Assembly (NCBI GenBank): GCA_028823175.1
Contig: JAPKBZ010000028.1
Span: 1 to 51,129, forward strand
Length of the DNA stretch: 51,129 nt
Direction: 5' to 3'
Source of the DNA: Myxococcota bacterium
Lineage (GTDB): Bacteria > Myxococcota_A > UBA9160 > UBA4427
The notes under the pieces are model-generated. The model searched no databases and was not told the DNA's origin. It worked only from the letters and a program-made list of their open reading frames with translations. This document shows, one piece after another, positions 18,372 through 26,843 of this stretch (positions are counted from its first letter, which is position 1; every line of letters begins with the position of its first letter). A program made the translations under genes and the position numbers.

Positions 18372-18786
18372 GGCCCAACTCTCCGATCGGGCGAAATTGA
18401 TGAACCTTGGCGCCCTCGGCGTCGACCTCGATGAAGAAGACCTCGACGGGCATTTCGTTGCGGACATCCGCCGCAGAGATCTCGCAGAGGTTCGAGAGCA
18501 GGCGAATGCCTTCGTCGAGTTCCACCAGGGCGACGAGGAATCCCTCCTCGAACATCGGGAGCAGCGGATGAACGGGCTTGATCCAGGCATGAACCCGGCC
18601 CCGACCCGAAAGTGGCCGCGCACTCCACTGAAGCGCCCCGCAATCCGGGCACATGGGCCGCGGAGGGTGCCGAAGGCGGCCGCAATGATCGCAGGACTGG
18701 CAGAGAAGCTTCTCGTCGCGCAGGCCCTGCCAAAAGAAGGCGCTATCCCGGGAGGGCTGGAGCCCCGGCCGCATTGCCTCGCTCAC
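18364..18786 (-). CDS. DUF35 (Zn-ribbon plus OB-fold) acyl-CoA-associated protein
   Basis: A 140-residue protein with an N-terminal helix (SRDSAFFWQGLRDEKLLCQ), a four-cysteine zinc ribbon (CQSCDHCGRLRHPPRPMCPDCG) contained in CDHC and CPDC pairs, and a C-terminal OB-fold ending VFFIEVD. This is the ChsH2-DUF35 type of module that pairs with Ltp2-like thiolase homologues. It starts at a GTG (18786) overlapping the CoA-transferase stop, with an alternative ATG at 18774. It overlaps the Ltp2-like gene by 8 bp, so the two are probably produced in fixed ratio and form a complex. Confidence 0.92.
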   Translation of the reverse strand: MSEAMRPGLQPSRDSAFFWQGLRDEKLLCQSCDHCGRLRHPPRPMCPDCGALQWSARPLSGRGRVHAWIKPVHPLLPMFEEGFLVALVELDEGIRLLSNLCEISAADVRNEMPVEVFFIEVDAEGAKVHQFRPIGELGHG

Positions 18787-21272
18787 TTGTCGGGCGCCCA
18801 GGGCGACTGCACCGCGCCCTCGGAATCCCCGCTGAGGGCGGGGTGCAGGTTCCGATCGCCCACGGCGCCGGCCTCCATGAGAGCGTCGATCTCCTCGCCC
18901 GAAGCGCCGAGTTCGCCCAGGATCTCCCGGGTGTGCTCCCCCACCAGGGTGGGCGGGCCCTGAATGCGAGCCGGGGTTTCGGAAAACGAAAAGGCCAGGC
19001 CCACCTGGCCGATCTCACCGACCATCGGGTGGGGATATTGGACGATCCAGCGACGCTCGAAGGCCTCGGGATCCGACCACATGGCGAGACTGGCACGCTC
19101 GGAGGCGATCTCGCAAGGAACCCCCACCGCGTCCAGGCTTGCAAACGCCTCCTCGGAGGTGCGGGAGGCCAGGCTTTTCTCGATCCGCTGGGCGAGTTCG
19201 GAATCGACCCCGGCCCCCGCGTCAAACCCCTTCTCGAGTTCCGGATCTCCGAGCGCGCTTGCCAACCCTCGCCAATGCTCCTGGCCGAGGAGGGAAAGGC
19301 AGAGCCAGCCATCGGCAGTCGCATAGAGACGAATGCCCGCGGAAAGCCCGAGGTGATCGGCGTCGAGCAAGGGCCTTTCGAACCCGCTTCCGTCCGGGCG
19401 CCCCAGGGAGTGGGAGGCGTTGAGCAACTGCGCGTTGATAATCGCCGTCTCCACCCACTGACCCTGGCCCGTCTGTTCGCGCTCGTAGAGGGCCTGGCAG
19501 ATCGCCGTCGCCGCGAGATAGCCGTTCCCCGTATCGCCCATGCTGGTGAGCGACCAGAAAGGCCGACCGCCCCGGCCGCAGCCGCCGTCCTCCCACTCGA
19601 CCCCGGCGAGGCAGGCGCCCGTCTGGTCGTTGCCGGGAAGCAGTTCGCGCGGGCCGTGTTCGAAACCCCGGGTATGGCAATAGACCAGGCGCGGGTATTT
19701 TTCCTTGAGCCTTTCGTAGTCGATCCCCAGGCGAACGGCGGCGGGGTAGCGCATGTTGTGAATGATCACGTCCGCCGAGGCGATTAATCGCTCGATGGAT
19801 TCCCTGGCCGCTTCGTGCTTGAGATCGACCGCCAAACTGCGCTTGCCCCGATTGCACGACATGGCGATCTGGTTCGAGTGCCAATACCAATCGTGGAGCG
19901 CGTTCACCTTGATGACATCGGCCCCCAGATCGCTGAGAAGTTGCGCCCCGTGCGGGCCCGCGACGGCCAGGCCAAAATCGAGTACCCGGATACCCTGGAG
20001 GGGGCCGCCGGGCAGGGGCTGCCCCACTGCGCGAGGCGAGCGGGGCGCACCGAGCGCCGCGGCCTCGGCCTTGATTTCATCGCTGTGCTCCCCGGCCCGG
20101 GGCGCCGCCTTTCCCACCTTGCCGGGGCTGTTCCCAAGGGTGTAGGTGATGCCCACGGTCCGAATCGGGCCGAGTTCCGGGTCGTCGATTTCCGCCACGC
20201 AGCCGTCGGCCAGGAGCAGCGGATCCGACCACGCCTCCTCGGGAGAACGAACCCGCTGGATACACACCCCCGCCACGGCGCCGGCCTCGGCCCAGGCATC
20301 CGCAGTAAACTTGGCAAACGTCTTCGCCATCAAGGGCCAATAATGATGCAGCACGAAGAGCTCTTCGGGCCCAAGCCCGATGCGATCGGGATCTTCGCGC
20401 ACCGCCAGGTCGGGGTGGGCGTTGAGTTCGTCCCCTTCGCCCGCGGCGAGTACGAAGCGCGGGCTCGGGGGCCAGCAGTGCACCCACTGCCCATCGCTGC
20501 ACTCGAAGAGACCCTTGGGTGAGCGACTGTCCGAGATCCAGGTCGAAAAGCCCCAGGCATCCAGGTTCTCCCCGGTGGCGAAGGCCATGCCGCCGGAGGA
20601 AAGTGCCCCTTGCAGGAGCGAGGTTTCGACCCACTGTCCCCGGCCCGTGATCTCCCGGGCGCGAAGCGCTGCGCTGATCGCCAGGGTCGTGGCATGTGCG
20701 GCACCCAGGCTCGGAAAACGCGACGAGGAAAAGAGGGGGCCATCCCGGTCCGGTCCCTGGAGCGCCTCGGCGGGGCATTCATAGTCCGCGGAGAATGCCG
20801 GCTGCCCTGAAAGAAAGGCGGCGGCGCCTCCGACCCGCCCGCGCTGCTCCCATTGCAGGCCCGTCCGGGCAGCGACCAGCGCATCTAGGCCGGGGCGGTC
20901 GGAGTGGGCGTTATCGCGCCCATACCCCGTAATCGAGCAGTGGATGAGCTCGGGATTCATCGCGGAGAGCGAGTCGTGATCCAGCCCGAACCGCGCAGCC
21001 TTGCCCGGAGCAAAGCTTTCCAGCAGGACATCGGCGTGGCGAATCAGGCTAAAGAGGACTTCGCGATCCTCGGGGACGGCTAGATCCAGAATCGCGCTGC
21101 GCTTTCCCCGATTCCAGCCGTGGTAGGCGATCTGGCTGCGAAAGGGATCGCCCCCGGGCCTCTCCACCTTGATCACCTCGGCACCGTGATCGGCAAACAT
21201 CATGGTCGCCATCGGACCGGCGATGCCTTCGGAAAGATCGACCACACGAATACCGTCGAGAACACCCGCCAC
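18783..21272 (-). CDS. Double-domain CaiB/BaiF family CoA-transferase
   Basis: An 829-residue protein carrying two class III CoA-transferase domains in tandem. Domain 1 (about 1-400) opens GIRVVDLSEGIAGPMATMMF and has VIKVERPGGDPFR; domain 2 (about 410-820) opens GIRVLDFGLAVAGPHGAQLL and has VIKVNALHDWYW. Domain 1 has the DRPGLDALVAARTGL stretch where the catalytic Asp of the family sits; the equivalent in domain 2 (NDQTGACLAGVEW) has no obvious Asp, so one half may be structural. Single-domain members are about 400 residues. A GTG start at 21272 is used. The next gene upstream (amidohydrolase) ends 37 bp away, and the DUF35 gene overlaps by 4 bp. It probably activates a carboxylate to its CoA ester for this operon. 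Confidence 0.92.
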   Translation of the reverse strand: MAGVLDGIRVVDLSEGIAGPMATMMFADHGAEVIKVERPGGDPFRSQIAYHGWNRGKRSAILDLAVPEDREVLFSLIRHADVLLESFAPGKAARFGLDHDSLSAMNPELIHCSITGYGRDNAHSDRPGLDALVAARTGLQWEQRGRVGGAAAFLSGQPAFSADYECPAEALQGPDRDGPLFSSSRFPSLGAAHATTLAISAALRAREITGRGQWVETSLLQGALSSGGMAFATGENLDAWGFSTWISDSRSPKGLFECSDGQWVHCWPPSPRFVLAAGEGDELNAHPDLAVREDPDRIGLGPEELFVLHHYWPLMAKTFAKFTADAWAEAGAVAGVCIQRVRSPEEAWSDPLLLADGCVAEIDDPELGPIRTVGITYTLGNSPGKVGKAAPRAGEHSDEIKAEAAALGAPRSPRAVGQPLPGGPLQGIRVLDFGLAVAGPHGAQLLSDLGADVIKVNALHDWYWHSNQIAMSCNRGKRSLAVDLKHEAARESIERLIASADVIIHNMRYPAAVRLGIDYERLKEKYPRLVYCHTRGFEHGPRELLPGNDQTGACLAGVEWEDGGCGRGGRPFWSLTSMGDTGNGYLAATAICQALYEREQTGQGQWVETAIINAQLLNASHSLGRPDGSGFERPLLDADHLGLSAGIRLYATADGWLCLSLLGQEHWRGLASALGDPELEKGFDAGAGVDSELAQRIEKSLASRTSEEAFASLDAVGVPCEIASERASLAMWSDPEAFERRWIVQYPHPMVGEIGQVGLAFSFSETPARIQGPPTLVGEHTREILGELGASGEEIDALMEAGAVGDRNLHPALSGDSEGAVQSPWAPDK

Positions 21273-21309
21273 TACCCTACCCCGCCCCCGTTTCCGTCAA
21301 GCACCCGGT

Positions 21310-22377
21310 TCACTCGATGCCATACATGCGAGCCCCATTGCCCCAGGTGATCGCGCGAACTTCATCTTCGGGCACGCCCTCGAATTGCTTCAAGACCTTG
21401 GCGCCCGCATCTGGCCAATTGCAGATCGGATGGGGGAAATCCGTCGACCAGAGGACATTTTCAATGCCGAGCTCATGCCGCAATTCGACACCCTCGGGCT
21501 CGTGAACAAAGGTCACGGCCATTTGTCGCTTGAAATACGTGGAGGGCAACTCTTTGACACCCGGAAAATCGTAGTGGTGGTGCATGCGGCTATCGAGGTA
21601 ACGAATGAAGCCCGCGAGCCAGAAAAGCCCGGGCTCAACAAAAACGATCTTGAGCTTCGGGTGCCGCTCCAAGATGCCCGTCAAGATATACCAGCAAAGG
21701 GTCTCTCCGATGGCAAAGCCGGGCATCGCGGTGAAGATTCCCTTTTGGGGTGTCGGATCACGTCGGAAAGTTTCCCACAATGAATTCTTGAGCGTCAGGT
21801 GATTAGCGACGACAACACCCGTTTCCTCGAAAGCCGACCAGAGCCTTGCGTAACGCGGGTCGTGGTAGTCCGGCATTCCCACCTCGCTCGGGAAATTCGG
21901 GATTTGGATCGAGCGAGCACCGAGCTTGGCGAGCCGTTCAATTTCAGAGACCGCGTAGTCGATATCGATGAGCGGGAGTTGATAGGTGATCAATATACGC
22001 TTCGGATCTACGGAAGCGAACTCGAGCAGAGTGTCGTTGTAAGCCGTGGCGCACTCGCGCCATTGTTCTCCCACCTGGTAGACCTTGCTCGTGAAGTCGA
22101 ACTCCGAGTACATGACCTCGCACTCGACGCCGTCGGCCTCCATGGCCTCCAGGCGCGCGGTCGAATCGAAATAGCCCGGGTGGCGTGCCGCCTCGAGATC
22201 GACGAAATCTTCGAGCTCGAGGCTCTCACCGGCCATTTCCTCATCGCGGATGGCGTCGTATTTCGCCATCCCTTCGTCCCAAGCGGCATGATATTTCGAC
22301 GCGAGGTTCTTCTTCACCTGATCGCTGGTAATCACGCAATGCGAATCGGCAGAAAAAAGACGGTTGGTTCTCGACAT
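21310..22377 (-). CDS. Amidohydrolase-family metal-dependent hydrolase (ACMSD/LigW-like group)
   Basis: A 355-residue TIM-barrel amidohydrolase. The first metal motif reads FSADSHCVITSDQ, with one His but Cys-Val in place of the second, as in many PF04909 members. A central His is in VVANHLTLKNSLWE, and the C-terminal catalytic Asp is in NVLWSTDFPHPICNWP. KLKIVFVEPGLFWLAGFIRY is typical of the decarboxylase/hydrolase group. The start at 22377 follows GAGGAG; the ORF can extend to 22449 but with no ribosome site. It sits between the CaiB gene and a DUF4404 gene, all on the same strand. The substrate is likely a ring-cleavage or dead-end acid, by context only. Confidence 0.9.
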   Translation of the reverse strand: MSRTNRLFSADSHCVITSDQVKKNLASKYHAAWDEGMAKYDAIRDEEMAGESLELEDFVDLEAARHPGYFDSTARLEAMEADGVECEVMYSEFDFTSKVYQVGEQWRECATAYNDTLLEFASVDPKRILITYQLPLIDIDYAVSEIERLAKLGARSIQIPNFPSEVGMPDYHDPRYARLWSAFEETGVVVANHLTLKNSLWETFRRDPTPQKGIFTAMPGFAIGETLCWYILTGILERHPKLKIVFVEPGLFWLAGFIRYLDSRMHHHYDFPGVKELPSTYFKRQMAVTFVHEPEGVELRHELGIENVLWSTDFPHPICNWPDAGAKVLKQFEGVPEDEVRAITWGNGARMYGIE

Positions 22378-22503
22378 GCTCAACTCCTCGGCCCCTGAAC
22401 CGGGCCCCCGGAAGGATAGTCCCATGGCCGTAGCCTTCAACCGAGCCAAGTACCCCCATCGGCAGGCTTTGCCGGGCTCCGGTCCCCTCTCGAACCCGCA
22501 GAC

Positions 22504-22773
22504 TCAGATGCCCAGGTCGCTCAGCGCGTCGGCAACGCGCCCCACCACCGAGGTCAATTTCGGATGCGACTCCTCGAACTGGCCGATTGCCTGGCTGAGC
22601 TGCTGGCGGATCGTGGCAGTACCCTCAACTTTTCCCTCGTTGAGGACTTCTTCAATTTCGGCAACCGCCCGGAGCAATGCGGCCCGCCCTTCATCCCCTA
22701 TATCGGGAGACTCCTGCAGAGCCGTATGCAGTTCGTCCAGGATCTCCCGAAGCGATTGCGCATCCTTGATCAT
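22504..22773 (-). CDS. Small DUF4404 protein
   Basis: An 89-residue helical protein ending FEESHPKLTSVVGRVADALSDLGI, matching DUF4404 (typical ending FExxHPxLTxxxGRIADALSxxGI). It is acidic and predicted to be an alpha-helical bundle with no membrane segment. GGAAAGG precedes the ATG. It lies between the P450 and amidohydrolase genes in the same orientation, with gaps of 95 and 126 bp, so it may be in the same transcript. The function is unknown; it is not expected to be enzymatic. Confidence 0.85.
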   Translation of the reverse strand: MIKDAQSLREILDELHTALQESPDIGDEGRAALLRAVAEIEEVLNEGKVEGTATIRQQLSQAIGQFEESHPKLTSVVGRVADALSDLGI

Positions 22774-22868
22774 GAAAGCCTTTCCGCTGCATTCCTGGGA
22801 TTCCTTTCCAGAATACCACGGATCGGTTTCAACCTTGGGGAAAAATCCGCCCGAGCCGACCAGCGCGT

Positions 22869-24149
22869 TCAGGGCAAGGGATGCAGCCGGACCTGAAGGT
22901 CCTCGAAGCCCTTGACGAAATTGGATCGAACCCGAACGGGCTCTCCAACAACTTCGACCTGCTCAAAGCGCTTCATCACTTCTTCCCAGAGGATGCGAAG
23001 CTGCATTTCGGCAATCCGGCTCCCTATGCAGAAATGCGCCCCCCAACCAAATGAAAGGTGGCGGCGGACGTTCGGGCGGTCGATGAGAAACTCGTTGGCC
23101 CGGTCAATGGCCGTCTCGTCCCGGTTGGCCGAGACGTACCACATCACCACCTTGTCCCCCTTCTTGATCGACTTGCCCCCGAGTTCGGTGTCCTGGGTGG
23201 CGGTCCGCCGCATGTGGGCGAGGGGGGTCTGCCAGCGGATGATCTCGCTGACCATGTTGGGAATCAGGCTCAGGTCATCCCTCAATTTCTGGTACTCGGC
23301 CGGGTTCTCGTTGAGGGCGAGTACGCCTCCCGAAATCGAGTTGCGCGTCGTGTCGTTTCCGCCCACGATGAGCAGGACCAGGGTCCCCAGATATTCCATG
23401 GGGTCGAGGCCCCGGGTGGATTCGCCGTTGGAGAGCAGCGTGATGAGATCGAGTTTATCGCTGTCGGGCTTTCCTTCCCGATCTTTCCAGAGGCCGGTAA
23501 AAACCTCCAGGCATTCCATCAGCGCCGTCTGGCGCTCCTCCTCGGTGATGCCGACGGCGCCGACCTGATCGGGGCTCGCGGTCGCCATATCGGACCAAAA
23601 GGTCAGCTTCCGGCGGTCCTCGTAGGGGAAATCGAAAAGCGTCGCGAGCATCCCCGTGGTGAGCTCGATGGAAACGCGGTCGACCCAATTAAAGCTCTCT
23701 CCCGCCGGAAGCCCTTCGAGAATCTCGATCACTCGCTCACGAATCAGAGGCTCGAGCCGCTTGAGGTTGCGCGGCGCCATAGAAGGCTTCACGACGTTGC
23801 GATGATCGGTGTGCCGCGCCCCATCCATGGTGATGAAGCCGGACTCCAGCGGGAAATCTGGGCTTGGGTCGCCGATCACGATGCTTCGAGCCGAGGAAAA
23901 AATCTCGGGGTTCTTCTCGACCTCGACAATGTCCTCGAAACACGTCACAGACCAATAGGGGCCGAACTCGCTGTCGGCGCAGTAGTGAACCGGAGCCTCC
24001 TTGCGAAGGCGTTCGAAATAGCCCCACAGCGTATCCGTCGCGAAGAGCTCCGAATCCGAAACGTTGATCTTCTCGAGGGGAATCGAGTAGGGGTCGGCCC
24101 CTGCCTGGTCGAGGGTGGCTGAGGGCGTCTCTTCGGCGGCTGAGGTCAT
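22869..24149 (-). CDS. Cytochrome P450 (sterol/fatty acid-type, CYP125/CYP142-like)
   Basis: A 426-residue soluble bacterial P450. The heme motif is FGWGAHFCIGSRIAEMQ with Cys374 as the iron ligand, the I-helix reads LLIVGGNDTTRNSISGG, and the ExxR is EIIR (302-305). FITMDGARHTDHRNVVKP is the usual C-helix Trp/His region. Its style (no membrane anchor, ferredoxin-dependent type) resembles CYP125/CYP142 sterol C26 hydroxylases, but this is by pattern only. The start at 24149 follows AGGAGG; a longer frame reaches 24170. It is the first gene of the leftward run to 17208 and diverges from the AraC regulator. Confidence 0.92.
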   Translation of the reverse strand: MTSAAEETPSATLDQAGADPYSIPLEKINVSDSELFATDTLWGYFERLRKEAPVHYCADSEFGPYWSVTCFEDIVEVEKNPEIFSSARSIVIGDPSPDFPLESGFITMDGARHTDHRNVVKPSMAPRNLKRLEPLIRERVIEILEGLPAGESFNWVDRVSIELTTGMLATLFDFPYEDRRKLTFWSDMATASPDQVGAVGITEEERQTALMECLEVFTGLWKDREGKPDSDKLDLITLLSNGESTRGLDPMEYLGTLVLLIVGGNDTTRNSISGGVLALNENPAEYQKLRDDLSLIPNMVSEIIRWQTPLAHMRRTATQDTELGGKSIKKGDKVVMWYVSANRDETAIDRANEFLIDRPNVRRHLSFGWGAHFCIGSRIAEMQLRILWEEVMKRFEQVEVVGEPVRVRSNFVKGFEDLQVRLHPLP

Positions 24150-24337
24150 ATGGTTCCTCCTGTTGCGCACGGCCTCGGTCTAAGCGCGCGGGCAACGGCT
24201 GGGGGATGGTCGGCGAGTGATGGCGGAGCGCTCCGGGGAGAGTGGCTTTGGGGTCGGGTTCAACCCCATTCAGCTTAGAGCAGAAGCTCCTGCAGTTTCG
24301 TATTGAACCCGCCTTGCCAGAAGGGTATGTTGAGACG

Positions 24338-25402
24338 ATGACTGGTCATTTTGAGCCAAGACGCCTTTTCGGCGAAGGCCACGGCACCAGCGCACTCCCC
24401 ATGCCGGCGGCCTATCTCCGCCTCCTCCTGCGGCGCTTCGGGGCGGATTCCGAGCAGGCCCTGTGCCTCCTCGAGGGGACGGGGATCAGCCCAGAGCAGG
24501 CCCAGAGCATCGACCCCAACGCGACGATTTTAGTCTGGCAACAGCTACGCCTGCTCCAGAATATCCGCGCCTTCGCCCCTCCGAGCTGGGCCCTCGACAT
24601 CGGGCCGGCCCTGCACGGCTCAGCACACGGCGCCTTAGCGGCCGCCATCGCGGCGGCCGCGAACCTTGACCAGGCGCTGGCTACCCTCGAACGCTTCGGC
24701 CACCTGCGTTCCCCCTACTTCCGCGTTAGTCGATCGACAGAGGCAGATCAGCATTGCGTCCAGATCGAAATCCTGCTCGAGGTCGAAATGGAACTGAGGC
24801 GCTCGCTGATCGAGGCGCTTTTGATCAGCGTTCAGGCCCTGCTCGAGTCCGCCCTCGGTGAGCCGATGAGCGAGGCCCGCTTCACCCTGCCCTTTCCCGC
24901 ACCAGAGTATTCGAACCGCTACCGCGAGGCCCTCTCTGCTCCCGTGTCCTACGTGGCAGAAAAGCCTGTCATCGCCACCCTCGAATTCCCGGCGGCGTGG
25001 CTCAAACTCGACTGCCCCTTCGCCAACGAATCCCAATATCAAAGAGCCAAGTCGGAGCTTGAAGTCTCTGAGCGCGGCCTGGCCGGCCCCGACCTAATCG
25101 TGGCTCGTGTCGAACAGATCCTGGAGGCGAGCCCCGACGCTCTACCGAGCGCGGAAGAAATCTCCCGACGAATTCACCTCTCCAGGCGAACCCTGGTTCG
25201 GCGCCTGGCCGAGTCCGGCACGTCTTTCCGCTCTATCGTCGAGGGACACTCTCGAAGGCGAGCCGAGCAACTTCTTGCAGACCACAACCTGACCATCGCC
25301 GAGATCGGCCACCGCCTTGGTTATAAGGACCCCGCCAATTTCGGGAGGGCCTTCCGGCGCTGGTTCGGGTTCTCTCCCAGCGCTCACCCGGCGCGGCGAT
25401 GA
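24338..25402 (+). CDS. AraC-family transcriptional regulator (Arabinose_bd-type ligand domain)
   Basis: A regulator of about 354 residues. The ligand-binding part (PMPAAYLRLLLRRFG to the middle) is of the Arabinose_bd type and the C-terminal 100 residues form the AraC double helix-turn-helix: SAEEISRRIHLSRRTLVRRL and then TIAEIGHRLGYKDPANFGRA ending FRRWFGFSPSAH. It is divergent from the P450 gene across 188 bp, so it probably controls the 24149-17208 operon. The start is uncertain: a GTG at 24242 also fits the frame, but AGAAGGG precedes the ATG at 24338. The effector is unknown, perhaps a lipid or sterol-derived acid. Confidence 0.88.
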   Translation: MTGHFEPRRLFGEGHGTSALPMPAAYLRLLLRRFGADSEQALCLLEGTGISPEQAQSIDPNATILVWQQLRLLQNIRAFAPPSWALDIGPALHGSAHGALAAAIAAAANLDQALATLERFGHLRSPYFRVSRSTEADQHCVQIEILLEVEMELRRSLIEALLISVQALLESALGEPMSEARFTLPFPAPEYSNRYREALSAPVSYVAEKPVIATLEFPAAWLKLDCPFANESQYQRAKSELEVSERGLAGPDLIVARVEQILEASPDALPSAEEISRRIHLSRRTLVRRLAESGTSFRSIVEGHSRRRAEQLLADHNLTIAEIGHRLGYKDPANFGRAFRRWFGFSPSAHPARR

Positions 25403-25483
25403 GCAAAGGAGTTTCGGGAGCGCCAGCCCGGACTTTGCCTTCGTCGACAGTACCGAGACCCGAGCTGCCCTGGAGCAGAAGTG

Positions 25484-25509
25484 CGGCGCGGCCTGGAAAG
25501 ACCGCGCCG
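25484..25509. terminator. 8-bp hairpin between convergent genes
   Basis: CGGCGCGG, a 10-base loop, CCGCGCCG: a perfect 8-bp GC stem between the AraC stop (25402) and the secreted-protein stop (25525). TTTTCT occurs 12 bases further on. It is the best-placed terminator-like structure here and may serve both genes. Confidence 0.45.
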
Positions 25510-25524
25510 GACTCCGATACTTTT

Positions 25525-26007
25525 CTAATAGGTCGCTACTACTGGAAAGATCGTCACACCCGGACGACGAATCTTCCGAGAAATGAGATCGGTCAGCGAA
25601 CTGGGCGCCAGTAAAATCGCAGAACCCATTACCCGCAGTCCCGTTCGGCACTCTACGTGCCCGACGAAGTCGAGATTTCGGGAAAGGTCCGAAGCCAGAG
25701 CAAATCGAAGGCCCCTGGCCGGCACACGAATCAAGATACGGCCGACCGTATCGCCGTCCGAATCGAAGGCTGCGCAACCCACTACGGCATCTTCGCCACC
25801 AAGGTTGCTGAAAACCAGCGCCGTATTGACAGTATCTCGGTCGGGTCGATCCAGTTCGCCCCGCAAATCGGTGGCGTCCCGAACAATGTCGAGCTCTTCC
25901 ATGTCTACCGGTGCGATGGTTTGTGACCAGGCACCAATTGGAAGCAGCAATCCCAGCAAAAGCGTCAAAAGTGCTTTCGTTCCCAGTGATTTTATTCCGG
26001 AGATCAT
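25525..26007 (-). CDS. Small secreted protein of unknown function
   Basis: A 160-residue protein with a clear signal peptide: positive start (SGIKSLGTK), hydrophobic core (ALLTLLLGLLLPIGAW) and a likely cut near SQT (about residue 30). The mature part has two Cys (in GCAAFDSD and VECRTG), possibly disulfide-linked, and a predominance of beta-strand and Asp-rich stretches. I recognise no family. The start at 26007 is set by AGAGGTGG 5 bases before it; the longer frame (26016) starts inside this ribosome site. An inverted repeat lies 20-45 bases upstream. It is convergent with the AraC gene. Confidence 0.75.
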   Translation of the reverse strand: MISGIKSLGTKALLTLLLGLLLPIGAWSQTIAPVDMEELDIVRDATDLRGELDRPDRDTVNTALVFSNLGGEDAVVGCAAFDSDGDTVGRILIRVPARGLRFALASDLSRNLDFVGHVECRTGLRVMGSAILLAPSSLTDLISRKIRRPGVTIFPVVATY

Positions 26008-26026
26008 AGAGACCACCTCTTTTTGA

Positions 26027-26051
26027 GAAATTGGGCAGAATTGCCCATTTC
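26027..26051. promoter_or_regulatory. Inverted repeat upstream of the secreted-protein gene
   Basis: GAAA-t-TGGGCA, 4 bases, TGCCCA-TTTC: ten paired positions with one bulged T, 20-45 bases before the start at 26007. It could be an operator or an mRNA-leader hairpin. Confidence 0.35.
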
Positions 26052-26304
26052 ATACCTGTCTCAACCCCGTTGGAATCAAAAAGTTTCGCCCCTGCCAAGA
26101 GTTTTCCTCGGCCCGCCGTCATCCCCACTCAGAACCGCGAAGAAGCTGCAGGAGAACTTCCACCTCCGTTCCAAAGCAGCGCGGCTTGCCCCCATAAGGC
26201 TCTCTTTCGACGCGCTAGCATTCGCACGCTGCCACCCTGAGCCCACCGCGCAAAAAAAAAGAAAAAGGCGAAGTGAGAGCTTTCAGCAGCTAGAGGAGAG
26301 CGAG

Positions 26305-26727
26305 ATGTCAAATGATGAGAAAGCGGGCTGTGGTTGCCTATGCGGCGCGATCCGCTTCGAAGTCGACCCAACCGCCGTCGTTTCGACCAACCACTGCCAT
26401 TGTTCGGATTGCCAAAAATCCACGGGCAGTGCTTTCGCAACGGTTGTCATCATTCCCGAAGCCGCCTTCGGACTTCAGTCAGGCGAAGCTCGGAGCTACC
26501 CGGTCATGGGATCGAGCGGCCAGAGCGTCACCCGATCGTTTTGCCCGGACTGCGGCTCGCCTCTCTGGAGCGAGGTCGAAGTTCTTCCTGGCTTTCGCTT
26601 CGTGAAGGCGGGTGCGTTCGACGATGCCTCGTGGCTAGAGCCAACTTCGTCCTATTGGGGCGATTCAGCCCAACCCTGGGCGCCTCCAGCGGAGGGCCTG
26701 CCCGTCCATGCCCATAATCCCACCTGA
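26305..26727 (+). CDS. GFA (CENP-V/glutathione-dependent formaldehyde-activating-like) zinc protein
   Basis: A 140-residue protein with the GFA zinc motifs: CGCLCGAIRFEV, then HCHCSDCQKSTGSAF, then FCPDCGSPLWSE. The three Cys clusters bind structural and catalytic zinc in the family. Most members have no proven formaldehyde-glutathione activity, so the function is open. The start at 26305 follows GAGGAGAGCGAG; the longer frame from 26023 translates upstream non-coding sequence. It stands alone between oppositely oriented genes. Confidence 0.9.
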   Translation: MSNDEKAGCGCLCGAIRFEVDPTAVVSTNHCHCSDCQKSTGSAFATVVIIPEAAFGLQSGEARSYPVMGSSGQSVTRSFCPDCGSPLWSEVEVLPGFRFVKAGAFDDASWLEPTSSYWGDSAQPWAPPAEGLPVHAHNPT

Positions 26728-26843
26728 ACTTTTCCGAAAGCGGCCTCGGCCTTGCTCGCCCTCAGCCGGAGTTCGGCCCTAAGCGAACGACCCGGTCCGA
26801 AGCCTACGCCGCCCGCCGCGAAGCTCGTCTAGGAGCGGGCTGG

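Noticed and set aside
24242-24337. Upstream part of the AraC frame as coding
   Set aside because: It begins at a GTG with poor spacing to any ribosome site, and the ligand domain starts later. I kept ATG 24338 as more likely, with moderate confidence.
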